A DNA stretch of 64,000 nucleotides from Alteromonadaceae bacterium (GCA_013373625.1 JABXHM010000062.1:27977-91976), one strand, 5' to 3'; shown: positions 1 to 10,300, counted from the first letter of the stretch. Program-made: numbers and translations. Notes: generated from the letters alone by a model not told the origin.

Positions 1-1
1 A

Positions 2-1222
2 AATGTAACTACCCCACAGTTAAAATCTGTCAGTAAAGTCAGCCCCACTAGAGTAAGTGTTGTAGAGCACTGGTCGCATCGACGACTGTCTGACATGCTT
101 TTAGATCAGCCCCGTTCTGACATAGATTTTCGAATTGGATATCCGGAAACTCGCTACTTCCCATTTTCAGATTGGCGACGATGCCTGGCGCGAGCGCAAA
201 GACAAGAAGAGAAGGATGGTATGAACGATGCTAACCCTCAAGGGTTCCGCCCACTGCGGATTGCGTTAACCGGTATATTATCTCGGAATCGGGCAATCGC
301 ATGTCAGGACGATGAACTGATTGTAACGCAAGGCACGCAGCATAGCCTGACTCTCATTGCCACAATACTTGTGAAAGTTGGCATTACGCGAATTGCAATG
401 GAATCTCCAGGATATCCAATGGCCAAGTACTTGTTTGAAGCAGCGGGTGCTCATGTCATTGATGTACCCATAGACAAACATGGTATTTGTGTAGACCAAA
501 TCCCCCAAAATATTGACTGTGTTTATGTCACTCCTTCACATCAGTTTCCTATGGGGATGCCGTTATCACTGGAACGCAGAGCAGCTTTACTTTGTTTAGC
601 TAAAGAAAGGGGGATGGTAGTCATAGAGGATGACTACGACAGTGAAATACAACTCTCGCGCACTCCCATGGATGCGATGAAGACTATGGATAATCACGGA
701 AGTGTGTTCTATCTCGGAACATTTTCAAAAGTAATGTATCCCGGAGTTCGCACGGGGTTTATTCTCGCCCCTGCTTGGGCCAAAGAGGCACTTATAACGG
801 TGCGTTTTTTGCACAGCTGGTGTAACCCGATCGTAATTCAACGCGCATTGGCAGACTTTATTATTTGCGGACATTTAAGGCGACATATTGCTGCGATGTC
901 ACGCCGCTATCGTTTACGTCATAAAATATTGTTCCAGGCTATGCAAAAACAGTCGACCTGGTTTACTGCGGTTTCAGTGCGAGCAGGTGTTCATGCAACG
1001 TACTTAGTTGATCCATCGGTTTGCGCATCAACGCTCAGTGAGCATGCAGCGCAGGTGGGTATCGGTGTTCGCGCGCTCTCTCAATTCACGGAACCACGTT
1101 TATCAAGCGATATACCAGTCCCAAATGCTTTAGCATTTGGCCTGGGTTGTGTAAACAGCAAAGATATTAGTAATGCAGTCTTTAAGCTTGCGGATATTGC
1201 CCAGCAAATAGCTAAAAAATAA
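2..1222 (+). CDS. MocR/PdxR-type regulator, aminotransferase-like part (5' end outside window)
   Basis: Fold type I PLP aminotransferase-like domain of the MocR/GntR regulator family. The PLP lysine is visible in LGTFSKVMYPGVRTGF and the cofactor Asp region in VVIEDDYDSE. MocR proteins join an N-terminal winged helix to this domain and use PLP or an amino compound as effector. The first ATG is at 95, but the same frame has no stop back to base 2, so the gene very probably begins outside the window and carries its DNA-binding domain there. It converges on nsrR. The regulated target is not visible. A free-standing aminotransferase is less likely. Confidence 0.75.
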   Translation, partial: NVTTPQLKSVSKVSPTRVSVVEHWSHRRLSDMLLDQPRSDIDFRIGYPETRYFPFSDWRRCLARAQRQEEKDGMNDANPQGFRPLRIALTGILSRNRAIACQDDELIVTQGTQHSLTLIATILVKVGITRIAMESPGYPMAKYLFEAAGAHVIDVPIDKHGICVDQIPQNIDCVYVTPSHQFPMGMPLSLERRAALLCLAKERGMVVIEDDYDSEIQLSRTPMDAMKTMDNHGSVFYLGTFSKVMYPGVRTGFILAPAWAKEALITVRFLHSWCNPIVIQRALADFIICGHLRRHIAAMSRRYRLRHKILFQAMQKQSTWFTAVSVRAGVHATYLVDPSVCASTLSEHAAQVGIGVRALSQFTEPRLSSDIPVPNALAFGLGCVNSKDISNAVFKLADIAQQIAKK

Positions 1223-1508
1223 ATCACCTTATACTTGTCCCTGAAACATCAACGGTTTTGAATCATTGCATCATTTTCCGCGTCGATATAAATACCCAAA
1301 TGAAAGGGCGAACAGTGTGACTTGCTATTCAATCAATTATTGCAATACACAGGTTTAGAGCCCCGAGAAAAATACCAGGCAAACTATGCTGTTACCCAGT
1401 ATTTAAACGCTTTACATCTTCACAACTTTTAATAATTTTGTAGAGAGTTAGAGACTACCGGTCTGAGTCCCCAAAGTCTGTAGTTTGTAACTTGATAGTG
1501 TGAGCTGT

Positions 1509-1940
1509 TCACTCGATTTCTAAAATAGTTCTTAACTCGACATTCTTATTTTTTATCACATCGCTAAGATAATAATTCTTTAGTTCTCTGACAAAAGCTT
1601 CGCTCGCGTCATTGAATATGTGTTTCAATCGGCATGCTGGTACGATGTTGCAATGTGGGCTTGTACAATCAATTATGTTAAGCGTTGGTTCTAACAGAAC
1701 CACGATATCTCCAACATTAATGGTTTCAGGCTGCTTTAGCAGCTTAAACCCTCCTCGCTGCCCCCGTTTTGTCTGGATAATTCCTCCCCGAGCAAGTTGG
1801 TGTACAACCTTGTTTACTACGTTGCGCGATATACCATAAGCCTCGCTGATTTCATCTATGTTTGCTAAGCGATTAGCGGGGAGTAAAGCAATATAAATTA
1901 GAACTCTAAAACCATAATCCGAGAATTTTGTAAGTTGCAT
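1509..1940 (-). CDS. nsrR: Rrf2-family nitric-oxide-sensing repressor NsrR
   Basis: 143-residue Rrf2 regulator: winged helix over about residues 1-75 and a cysteine cluster C92-x4-C97-x5-C103, spaced as in NsrR iron-sulfur proteins. NsrR represses NO-detoxification genes until NO damages its cluster. The genes facing it (nnrS and hmp) are classic NsrR targets, which makes NsrR much more likely than IscR or another Rrf2 member. The ATG at 1940 follows a GGA element about 7 bases upstream. The divergent spacer holds an NsrR-like palindrome, so autoregulation is likely. Confidence 0.88.
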   Translation of the reverse strand: MQLTKFSDYGFRVLIYIALLPANRLANIDEISEAYGISRNVVNKVVHQLARGGIIQTKRGQRGGFKLLKQPETINVGDIVVLLEPTLNIIDCTSPHCNIVPACRLKHIFNDASEAFVRELKNYYLSDVIKNKNVELRTILEIE

Positions 1941-1951
1941 ATTATTTCCAG

Positions 1952-1991
1952 TTGACAGCTTAATTTTAAAGGTACATTATAAATGCATGTT
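1952..1991 (+). promoter_or_regulatory. Sigma70-like promoter overlapped by NsrR operator
   Basis: A perfect TTGACA at 1952-1957 lies 17 bases before CATTAT at 1975-1980. Over the -10 element sits an inverted repeat (1969-1991) whose halves AAGGTACATT and AAATGCATGTT closely match the NsrR consensus halves AAGATGCATTT and AAATGCATCTT. Binding there would block transcription of the small membrane gene to the right and probably affect nsrR to the left. Confidence 0.75.
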
Positions 1992-2010
1992 TGTAAAGTG
2001 GCGAAAAATC

Positions 2011-2232
2011 ATGAGCGTCATATCTATTTTAAGAGCAGCCAATACAGGGATGGTGTTAACTTTTCTACTATTTATTTCAGCGGTCTTACTTACTTATGTC
2101 GTAGACATGAATATTCCGCTGTATACAACCGTCTTTTTACACCTAATGCAGATCATAATGGCCGGGCTCTTCAAAGTCGCTTACGTTGTAAGGTTAGTAT
2201 CGTTAAAAGAACTTGGCTATGAAGTTAGATAG
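2011..2232 (+). CDS. Small two-helix membrane protein, NO-island member (PpyR-like?)
   Basis: 73-residue protein with two hydrophobic stretches (about residues 10-32 and 38-58) and a C-terminal FKVAYVVRL motif. I recall similar small proteins beside hmp in other gammaproteobacteria, annotated as PpyR-like transmembrane regulators, but cannot verify that here. An upstream in-frame ATG at 1987 lies inside the NsrR operator and close to the predicted transcription start, so the ATG at 2011 is preferred, although its ribosome site is weak. Placement directly behind the NsrR-controlled promoter implies NO-induced expression. Function unknown. Confidence 0.6.
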   Translation: MSVISILRAANTGMVLTFLLFISAVLLTYVVDMNIPLYTTVFLHLMQIIMAGLFKVAYVVRLVSLKELGYEVR

Positions 2233-2310
2233 TCTGCATTTGCCTCAGAGTCAATTCCGCTTTTTCTGTCCGGGGATTTTATTTTTAATTCAAGGTTAGC
2301 TAAAAAAATT

Positions 2311-2346
2311 TTGTCAAAATTAATACATGCATTTTATATGCATGTT
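2311..2346 (+). promoter_or_regulatory. Second NsrR-like operator with promoter elements
   Basis: A perfect inverted repeat ACATGCAT-N5-ATGCATGT occupies 2325-2345 (23-bp NsrR frame 2324-2346). It agrees with the NsrR consensus at about 18 of 23 positions. TTGTCA at 2311-2316 and TATATG at 2335-2340 could be -35 and -10 with an 18-bp spacer. It lies 21 bp before the SDR gene, so the SDR-nnrS-hmp unit appears to have its own NO-responsive promoter. Confidence 0.72.
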
Positions 2347-2366
2347 AACTAAGGGTAGGGCTTATT

Positions 2367-3224
2367 ATGTATGTTGCTTTTGTAACCGGTGCCAATTCCG
2401 GAATGGGTTTCGAGATTGTAAATCGGTTAGCCAAGAGGAAAGACTTTAGTGTAATCGCTGGTTTTCGAAGTGAAGAACGTTCCAAGTCATTACTTGATAT
2501 GGAAAAAAGCACTGATAATTTATATGCAATAAAATGCGATGTGAACGATTCCGAAAGTTTGGATGCAGTATTCGCTCATATCAAAGCTAAATTTAACAAA
2601 CTTGATGTGCTGATAAACAATGCGGGATATGGCTATGTGGCTCACATTGAATACACACAGGAACAGCACGTTTTTGAACAATTCAATACTAATGTATTTG
2701 GGCCAATTAGATGTATCAAACTTGCGATTCCGTTGATGCGTAACGCAGGTAGAGGTCACATCATTAATATAACCTCATTTCTGGGTAAAATGGGTCTGCC
2801 ATACCTATCTGTTTATAATGCATCTAAATATGCGCTGGAGGGCCTGACAGAAAGTCTCAGATATGAACTTTCGATGTTCAATATTAAAGTGAGTAGCATT
2901 GCTCCCGGCTTGCACAAGACTGGCTTCGCAAATAATGGGGCCGTGGTGCAACAACCTTCAAATGAAAGTTATTATCAAAATAAAGATAAAGACTTTGTTA
3001 GCAAAGTAGTTAATTCAATAAACTCTGGTAGTAACCCTAAGCAAATTGCGGACGCGATTGATCACCTACTGTCAACGAGTACTAATGTTGCAACCACTCT
3101 GGTCGGTGAAGACGCAGTACACCTATTAAATATGCGAAATGAGCTCACTTTTTGCGATTTCGAGCGTCATGTTTCCACACTCTTCGAAATTGAATATCCA
3201 ACGAATGTTGGCTTTACCTTCTAG
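2367..3224 (+). CDS. Short-chain dehydrogenase/reductase in NO-response operon
   Basis: 285-residue classical SDR. Cofactor motif TGANSGMG at residues 7-14, NNAG at 84-87, N110, and catalytic S137, Y150 and K154 (SVYNASK). The residues after the beta-2 strand (AGFRSEERSK) include an Arg, compatible with NADPH preference, but this is only suggestive. It sits directly behind an NsrR-type operator and its stop overlaps the GTG start of nnrS, so it is probably cotranscribed with nnrS and hmp. An SDR is not a usual member of NsrR operons. The substrate cannot be inferred. Confidence 0.85.
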   Translation: MYVAFVTGANSGMGFEIVNRLAKRKDFSVIAGFRSEERSKSLLDMEKSTDNLYAIKCDVNDSESLDAVFAHIKAKFNKLDVLINNAGYGYVAHIEYTQEQHVFEQFNTNVFGPIRCIKLAIPLMRNAGRGHIINITSFLGKMGLPYLSVYNASKYALEGLTESLRYELSMFNIKVSSIAPGLHKTGFANNGAVVQQPSNESYYQNKDKDFVSKVVNSINSGSNPKQIADAIDHLLSTSTNVATTLVGEDAVHLLNMRNELTFCDFERHVSTLFEIEYPTNVGFTF

Positions 3225-4378
3225 TGAATTTAATCATGTATGGTTTTGTAAAAACGTTCAAGGCTCCGTTTATTTTATCTTATGGAGCTTTCTTTCTAAT
3301 TTTAGTGCTATGGAGCGTCGCTATTACAGGCGGTACGCATAGCGACGCTAGTTATACGCACACCTATTGGCACGCCCATGAAATCATCTACGGAGTATGG
3401 GCGTTGGGAATGTTCGGCTTCATTGCCACAGCTGCGCCAAAATGGACGGGAGAAAGAGTGCTAGCCAGTCATCTAACGTTCATTGCAGTTGTTCTTTGGA
3501 CCACTTATCGAAGCTCATTTTTCTACATATCTGATGACCACCAAATTTATTTCTCGATAATTTGTTCCGTCTGCTGGTGGTGTTTCAGTAGTTTCATGAT
3601 CGCCCGGTTAGTCGTTAGACCTAGACACACAAGAGGTATATTCATTCTAATCCTCTATGTATTCATCGCTACCCAGGATATTGTGTATCTGGTACTGCAA
3701 GCTATTGATAATAGTGAAAAAGCAGCAATAGTAATTAAATCAACGATACTATTTTATACTTCACTTATCGGTATTGTATTCAGCAAAATATATCCGTTCT
3801 TTTGTATGAAAGCGCTCCCGTCGTATGAAAAGAATGACATGCGGTTCATCAATACTACTACTGCCGTTATTTCTGTAATAGGAGCAACGCTCTATTTGTG
3901 TTCATCAGTTTTTACCTTACCTGTCGCACCAGGTTGGGTAATGATCCTTGTTGGCATGCTTAATTGGAAAAGACTACACCTATGGTCAGATAGAAGCATA
4001 TTGCGTAATGCCATGCTGCTTTTTCCTTTTATTGCAATGCTAAATATCGCTACTGGCTTAGTGATATTGGGGGTCACAAATATATTGTTGCCAGCTTATT
4101 TCACCGATGTTCTTCATTTTATTGCTATCGCAGGTATCTCGTTAATGTTTTCTACAATAATGTTGCGTGTCTATCTCGGTCATACCGGCAATAAAATTGT
4201 CGCGAACCTATGGGTTAAATGTTCATTTGCGTTGTTTGTTATCGCTGGCTTATTGAGATCATTATTCACACTTTCGAATTATGAAACGCATTATCTAATA
4301 CTCTCGGTTTTTTCGTTGATTTCAGCCTCGCTGATTATCCAGTTTCAATTCATTTACATTTCAATAAAAAAGGTCTGA
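3224..4378 (+). CDS. nnrS: NnrS-family haem/copper membrane protein
   Basis: 384-residue polytopic protein with about 10-12 hydrophobic segments. The N-terminal WHAHEIIYG motif followed by a GFIATAAPKWTG-like segment is the signature of NnrS, a haem- and copper-containing inner-membrane protein that protects against nitrosative stress. Start is GTG at 3224 overlapping the SDR stop, or ATG at 3236. It is followed after 4 bases by hmp, so translational coupling is likely. AT-rich codon use matches the rest of this island. Confidence 0.85.
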   Translation: MNLIMYGFVKTFKAPFILSYGAFFLILVLWSVAITGGTHSDASYTHTYWHAHEIIYGVWALGMFGFIATAAPKWTGERVLASHLTFIAVVLWTTYRSSFFYISDDHQIYFSIICSVCWWCFSSFMIARLVVRPRHTRGIFILILYVFIATQDIVYLVLQAIDNSEKAAIVIKSTILFYTSLIGIVFSKIYPFFCMKALPSYEKNDMRFINTTTAVISVIGATLYLCSSVFTLPVAPGWVMILVGMLNWKRLHLWSDRSILRNAMLLFPFIAMLNIATGLVILGVTNILLPAYFTDVLHFIAIAGISLMFSTIMLRVYLGHTGNKIVANLWVKCSFALFVIAGLLRSLFTLSNYETHYLILSVFSLISASLIIQFQFIYISIKKV

Positions 4379-4382
4379 TTTT

Positions 4383-5567
4383 ATGCTAGATGCAAAAACG
4401 ATTTCGTTAGTTAAAAGTACCGTCCCCCTGTTGGAAAATGCAGGAACGGAAGTCACTAACTATTTCTACAATAGAATGTTCCGAGCACACCCGGAATTAA
4501 AAAACATTTTTAACATGAGTAATCAAGTTTCGGGCGCTCAGCAATTTGCGTTGTTCTCTGCCGTAGCCGCATACGCCAAACATATCGACAATTTGGGTGA
4601 GCTATCCGCTTTGATAGAGCGCGTTGCTCACAAACATGCGAGCATGTATATAAAACCAGAGCACTATCCAATCGTCGGAGAACATTTAATTGGCACGTTA
4701 AAGGAACTTCTTCCAAACGAATTTACACCTGAGGTAGAAGATGCATGGGTTATAGCTTATCAGTTCCTTGCGAACGTTCTCAGCAACAGGGAAGAAGAGA
4801 TATATTGCAGTAATGATTCAAAATTTGGTGGCTGGAGAGGAGAGCGAAGGTTTTTAATAACATCTATTTCAGACGAATCTGAATTGGTGAAAAATATCAC
4901 ATTAACCCCCGAAGATAGAAAAAGTGTCGTTGCGTATCATCCTGGCCAATTTATTGGTGTCAAGGTACATCCTGGTCACTGTGAATATGACGAGATTCGG
5001 CAATATTCTTTATCTGATCGTCCGAGTAACGATTGCTACAGGATTAGCGTTAAAAAAGAATCCATCCCACAGCCCGGACTTGTTTCAAACTTCTTCCATG
5101 ACGAAGCAAAAATTGGGGATGTTGTTGAACTCTACGCGCCCACGGGAAATTTTATATTAGCTGATGATAATAAGCCGATAGTTCTAATATCAGCTGGTGT
5201 CGGTGTAACGCCTATGATGTCAATTCTCGAACATCTCAATAATGAGAAGCAGAACAATCACTGCGTTTTTTTGCACGCATGTGAAAACCTTCGTCAGCAT
5301 TCATTTAAAACGAGGGTACAGGAAATTGCTAAAGCTAATTCTAACGTAGTTGTAAAAACATGGTACAGGCATGCGGCAGAAGGAGCTAGTTTTGATGGTT
5401 TGATGGACTTAAGCGATGTTCAGGGTGAATTGCCACTTAAGGAAGGAAGATTTTACGTCTGTGGTCCAACTGCTTTTATGGCATTCATTCGTGGGCAGCT
5501 TTTGAGTTTGGGAGTAGCCGAAGCCCAGATGGTATTTGAAACTTTTGGTCCGCATAAAGATATTTGA
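4383..5567 (+). CDS. hmp: Flavohaemoglobin, nitric oxide dioxygenase
   Basis: 394 residues, the usual length for Hmp. The globin domain (about 1-140) keeps Y29, Q53, proximal H85 and Y95 at the E. coli Hmp numbering. The FAD domain has RQYSLSD, and the NAD domain has the SAGVGVTPMMS and YVCGPTAFM motifs. It converts NO and O2 to nitrate with NAD(P)H. Last gene of the NsrR-linked SDR-nnrS-hmp unit. A hairpin 25 bp downstream may end the transcript. Confidence 0.96.
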   Translation: MLDAKTISLVKSTVPLLENAGTEVTNYFYNRMFRAHPELKNIFNMSNQVSGAQQFALFSAVAAYAKHIDNLGELSALIERVAHKHASMYIKPEHYPIVGEHLIGTLKELLPNEFTPEVEDAWVIAYQFLANVLSNREEEIYCSNDSKFGGWRGERRFLITSISDESELVKNITLTPEDRKSVVAYHPGQFIGVKVHPGHCEYDEIRQYSLSDRPSNDCYRISVKKESIPQPGLVSNFFHDEAKIGDVVELYAPTGNFILADDNKPIVLISAGVGVTPMMSILEHLNNEKQNNHCVFLHACENLRQHSFKTRVQEIAKANSNVVVKTWYRHAAEGASFDGLMDLSDVQGELPLKEGRFYVCGPTAFMAFIRGQLLSLGVAEAQMVFETFGPHKDI

Positions 5568-5591
5568 GACGCTTTGAGATAATACAATAAT

Positions 5592-5621
5592 AAATTGCGG
5601 CCAATAGATTGGCTGCAATTT
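5592..5621 (+). terminator. Hairpin after hmp, likely terminator
   Basis: Fourteen-base arms (5592-5605 and 5608-5621) pair with one G-T wobble around a 2-base loop. The T-run is short (TTTAG), so this is a weak or bidirectional terminator closing the NO operon before the GH5 gene. Confidence 0.55.
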
Positions 5622-5854
5622 AGCAGGTATCTGGCATTGTTAGTGTAGCCCGCATTCAAATGTCATAGTTAAAGCTCAGCCGGTTCAGGCCTGGCTCTTA
5701 TTCCCTGCACAGACATCAACACCTTAAAATCCTGCATTTTTACGCTAGCTGAATGCATGAATCCTTCTGAACCATTGATAGATTTGCGTTAAGGCGTTGC
5801 ATAAGCGTTTTTTACATTCTATGCTGCTATCTCGTTTATTAGCCTGGTAAAGTA

Positions 5855-6913
5855 ATGAAAACAAAGTTAATTTTAATAGGATTTGCGTGTATCGCATTAT
5901 TCGCCTGTGCCGATACCAGCACTTCTGCAAAGGTTATTTCCGGTGCCGGCATTTCAACTCCGATCGACCCCTTTGAACAAAATGCCAAATTAGGTCGTGG
6001 TATTAACTTAGGTAATGCCCTTGAGGCACCTAACGAGGGTGACTGGGGTGTAACGCTGAAAAGCGACTATTTTAAATGGTTAAAGTCAAAAGGCTTCGAT
6101 AGCGTAAGAATTCCGGTGCGCTGGTCTGCCCATACGACCGAGTCAGCGCCATATACTATTGATGAACGCTTTTTCAAGCGTGTTGATTGGGCCATTGAGC
6201 AGAGTCTGGCCAATGATTTAATGGTGATCATCAATATTCACCACTTTATGGAGATTTTTGAGGATCCGGCTGCCGAAGAAGCAAAATTTCTGTCTATGTG
6301 GCGACAAATCGCAACCCGCTATGCAAACCAACCAGCGGGCGTGATATTCGAAGTGTTGAATGAACCCCACAAAGAACTGACTGCTGCACGCTGGAACGAT
6401 CTGCTCCCGAAAGCCATTAATGTTATACGCGACACCAACCCACACCGTACCTTGTTTATTGGTGCTGCGGAATGGGGGGGCGTGCCTGGGTTGCTGAAGT
6501 TAGACATTCCTGAAGATGACAATTTGATTGTTACAGTCCATTACTACGAACCGTTTAAATTTACTCATCAAGGCGCCGAGTGGGTAGAAGATGACAATGC
6601 TGATGAGTGGCTGGGCACTCAATGGACAGGTACGCCTGCCCAAGTCAACGACATACGGGAACACTTTCAAACCATTGTAGATTGGGCCGAAGAGCGCAAT
6701 TTACCGGTTAATATTGGTGAGTTTGGTGCCTACAGCAAAGCCGACTCAGCATCACGTGCCAAGTGGAGCAGTGAAGTCGTGCGTTTTGCGCTGGAAAACA
6801 ATATGAGTTATCACTACTGGGAATTTGCGTCTGGGTTCGGTATCTACAATCCACGTACTAAAAAGTGGGATACACAGTTACTCAATGCGTTAGTGAATAC
6901 TCAGGTTAATTAA
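5855..6913 (+). CDS. GH5-family endoglucanase-like lipoprotein
   Basis: 352-residue glycoside hydrolase family 5 enzyme. Lipobox LFAC puts the lipidated Cys at 18, followed by a short linker and a catalytic (beta/alpha)8 domain. Signature residues: R88 (IPVRW), H129-H130, acid/base E170 in VLNEP, H229-Y230, and nucleophile E289 in IGEFG. The family cleaves beta-1,4 glucans or mannans; the exact substrate is not readable. No carbohydrate-binding module is present, so soluble oligosaccharides or surface-held polymers are plausible. It converges on a TonB receptor and stands alone on its strand. Confidence 0.9.
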   Translation: MKTKLILIGFACIALFACADTSTSAKVISGAGISTPIDPFEQNAKLGRGINLGNALEAPNEGDWGVTLKSDYFKWLKSKGFDSVRIPVRWSAHTTESAPYTIDERFFKRVDWAIEQSLANDLMVIINIHHFMEIFEDPAAEEAKFLSMWRQIATRYANQPAGVIFEVLNEPHKELTAARWNDLLPKAINVIRDTNPHRTLFIGAAEWGGVPGLLKLDIPEDDNLIVTVHYYEPFKFTHQGAEWVEDDNADEWLGTQWTGTPAQVNDIREHFQTIVDWAEERNLPVNIGEFGAYSKADSASRAKWSSEVVRFALENNMSYHYWEFASGFGIYNPRTKKWDTQLLNALVNTQVN

Positions 6914-7251
6914 CTAAAATATCCCATAAAAAGCGTATTCGGTAACAGGCACAGGTAAACCACCGGATGCGCTTTATTCAACCTGTATGGGCGGGTAAAT
7001 ACATCTCGCGGTTAGTGCTGAATCATGCGGCAACATAGAAAGTGCAGTATCGTTTAGTTGGCAAACAATCGCGCCTGCAAACCAACCAACATGTCGCCGA
7101 CATTCCGCAGGCACAAAAGTCTGCCCAACTGCCCTAATAACGCTGCTGTAAAATACAGACCCTAATGACCGCGCTTTTATACTCTATTTGTTGTCCGTTA
7201 GGGTAATACATATATCTGACAGCAATGTATAACGTTAAAAGCGTAAGACAC
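6914..7251. other. Intergenic stretch after GH5 with one hairpin
   Basis: No convincing gene. Arms at 6930-6942 and 6963-6975 pair over 13 bp with two G-T wobbles around a 20-base loop and may help terminate the GH5 transcript, though no T-run follows. I see nothing else in the stretch. Confidence 0.45.
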
Positions 7252-7291
7252 AAAAAAGCGGTAGGTAACGAAATGTTACTTTACCGCTTTT
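7252..7291 (-). terminator. Rho-independent terminator, distal of a tandem pair
   Basis: Arms AAAAGCGGTA and TACCGCTTTT with an inner GTAAC/GTTAC stem and a 5-base loop. Read on the minus strand the stem is followed by a run of six T. It is the second terminator met by transcripts leaving the TonB receptor gene. Confidence 0.75.
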
Positions 7292-7309
7292 AGCGTCTGG
7301 CTATTCATC

Positions 7310-7351
7310 TTCAAAAAGACGCCAGGCAGTATGCTATGCATGCTGCCTGGT
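7310..7351 (-). terminator. Rho-independent terminator directly behind TonB receptor
   Basis: Fourteen-base arms (7321-7334 and 7338-7351) around a 3-base loop, with only wobble mismatches. On the minus strand they are followed by GTC and TTTTT. It lies 16 bp after the receptor stop. Confidence 0.8.
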
Positions 7352-7367
7352 ATTCTTATTGCCTTTA

Positions 7368-10300
7368 TTACAACGTGAAGTTAACGCCCATAAAGAATGT
7401 CCGACCGCGAGGACCAGTTGGCCAGGCTTCCTGTGTGGCAAACGGTTTTTCGTTAGTGATGTTGTTAACCCCACCGAATACGGCCAGATTGTCATCAACC
7501 TGATAATTCACGTTATAGTCATGAATAACAGTGCTACCGAAGAAACCGCTGGCATCACCGTAAATTTTGTTAGCATCACCCAAACCGAGGGAGCTCTCTA
7601 CCTCACCGTAGGCCTGACGGCTTTGATAAGTGGTTTGGATGGCCATGTTCAGATCGCCGTGAGTCCAGCTAAACTGAACATTGCCCGCCGTTTTTGGAGA
7701 CTGGATTTCTTCCAGGCCCACATCGTTATCGGCAGGATCTGTAGGGTTAAAGTAACGGTTTAGCGATTTCTGACGGGTACCCACAACCTTAATACCAAAA
7801 TCATTTTCGCCCACAGTAAACATATAGTTTGCTGAGAAATCGATACCTTCGGCTTCGACACGGGCGAAGTTAATTTCACCAGTCGTTAAGTCATTTAAGC
7901 CCCCATCAGCGCGACGTCCAAACTGGCTACAAAAACCGAGAGCAGGATAGTTTGGCGAGTCATAACAACCGTCCAAAATATCGCTCGCGTTTACAGCAGA
8001 GATGGCATCTTCGATTTCCACGTTCCAGTAATCGGCGGTGAGTGTTAACCCTTCAATAAAACTGGGTCTGAATACTGCACCAAATGTCACGGTTTCTGCA
8101 GTTTCAACGTCCAGTTCGGTATTACCGCCTGATGTACCGGAGAAGCGGGCCGATAAAGGGTTTATCCAAATATAGTTACCATCTGCATCCAGAATGTCAG
8201 ATACCGGAACCCCCGCTGCCTGTAAACCGGCCACACAGTTTGCCTGACGCGATGTGGTACCTGTATTGATATTAGCCGGGTCGCAAGGGTCTTCATCCAG
8301 ATCAACAGTAATTGGTAACTGAGGATCAAACAATTCTGTAATGTTAGGTGCACGTACCGCTTCAGACACAGTACCCCGTAAGTTTAAGTCTTCTACCGGG
8401 CTGTATGACACACCTACCTTCCAGGTAGTGGTTTGGCCAAGGGTAGAGTAGTCAGATACGCGAACAGCACCGTCCACGGTAAATTCGTAGGCAAAGGCTC
8501 TGTCCATAAAGATCGGCAGGCGTACTTCTAAAAAGGCGTCGATGACATCGTACTCACCTTTGGTATTATACTGGCGCACATTGTCTATGCCGGTTAAGAA
8601 ATTTAACCAGGGCGACACCGTGCTAACCTGCTGGCCTGCTGTATAGGGTGTACCTTCTGGCAGTATACCGCGGGCTAGTGGGTCAAGCTGGTTATCACTC
8701 GTTTCTTCGCGATACTCAATGCCGGTAGCATAACCTAACGAACCGTCCAGCACGCTATCAAGAAACTCAAACTGACCTACACCGGTAAGGCTAACCACAG
8801 TTTGGTCAACGAATAACTCATCCTGCATTCTGGCAGTAATAAAATCCTGTGCTTCCTGGCTGGCAGCAAACAAGCCGAAAGGGTTAAGCGGCGCACACTG
8901 GCCATCGCCAGGTGTAAAGGTGTAATAGCGGTCACTGGAGTAAGCGCCGTCCGCATAGCCATTGCCGCCTACAAAGTAATCAATTTCGTACGCTGCGGTT
9001 GGGTCGAGATCAGAGCGGCATACCGGGTTGCCATCCGGACCGGTGGTTACATCCATCGCCGCAAATACTCTGTCGGTTATTTGTTCAGAGTAATTAGTTG
9101 TGTTAGTGAATCTACCATAGTTGACGGAAAACTCTAATGAGTGATCGTAGGCGTAATCCCACGTTAAACCACCTACAAAACGATGGGTTTCACGAATATA
9201 CTGAGTTTCATCGTCATCCCAGCCTATAGCATCCTGGGTTAACAACAGGCCGCCGGTCTGGGCAACTACTGGCTGCATTTGGTCAGGAATAAACGGGTTG
9301 TCAGCCTGAATAAACAGGGTGTCGTAGTAAGAGTCATATTCGGCATAATAATTGGTTTCTGCTCTTACATATTTGGCTTCGAAGAACCCATTGAGTTCGT
9401 CAGTAATCTGGTAATTACCGTTTAAATTAAGAATCAATTTATCGGTATTAGGCATTAAAGTATCGTTATCAAAATTAAACTTTGCGCCGTTACCACCACT
9501 ACTTAATAAGCTGTTATATATAGGACCGTCCTGGTTAACGCTAACGGTGCCATCCGGATTGGTGATCCAGCAGCCGGCCAGGTAACCGGTACGACCCGCC
9601 AGTGACTCCTGACAGTCGGCAATACCGTTATTGTTAATATCGACATAAGTGGTGCTACGACCACCGAAGGTGGGTGCGATTGAGCCTTCGTTAGAGGTTA
9701 GCCAGTAGCGTATGTCGCTGGCCAGAATTCGGGTATCATCGTCAGGGCTGGTGGGTACGACTGACGATAAACCATTGTTACGCGACCAGCTTCGATCGCC
9801 GTGTAAGAGCTCTTCTTCTTGCTCCAACGATGCGGTGAAAACAATATTACCTTTACCGCCGTCAAAGTTTTTACCAAAAGCCGTATCTAACGCAAATGAA
9901 CTACCGCCAGATGACTCTGGCACAGCACCTGTTGCATTAATTTGCACACCTTCAAAGTCGTCTTTTAAGATAAAGTTAACCACACCGGTTACGGCATCAG
10001 CACCGTATACCGCAGAAGCACCACCTGTGGTCACTTCAACACGTTCAACCAGTGCTCTTGGAATGCTACCAACATCAACAGCCTGAGAACCACGGAAACC
10101 TGCTACATGACGGCGGCCATTAACCAGAACCAGCGTTCTGTCGGCACCAAGACCTCTTAAATTAAGCGAGTTTGAACCGGGATCGTTTGTTGCACTGGTG
10201 TTAGAGTTTTCTGACGTGACAGAGCCGATCAACGCAGGAATATCGTTAACGATGTCAGCCAGGTTTAGTTCACCTGACATGGCAATGTCTTTGGCACTTA

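Noticed and set aside
95..1222. MocR-like protein that has lost its DNA-binding domain
   Set aside because: The frame is open to the window edge, so the missing N-terminus is explained by truncation at the border rather than by domain loss.
7359..7763. 134-codon plus-strand ORF at the end of the TonB receptor gene
   Set aside because: Antisense to conserved barrel strands and runs through the receptor's terminator side; not a credible gene.
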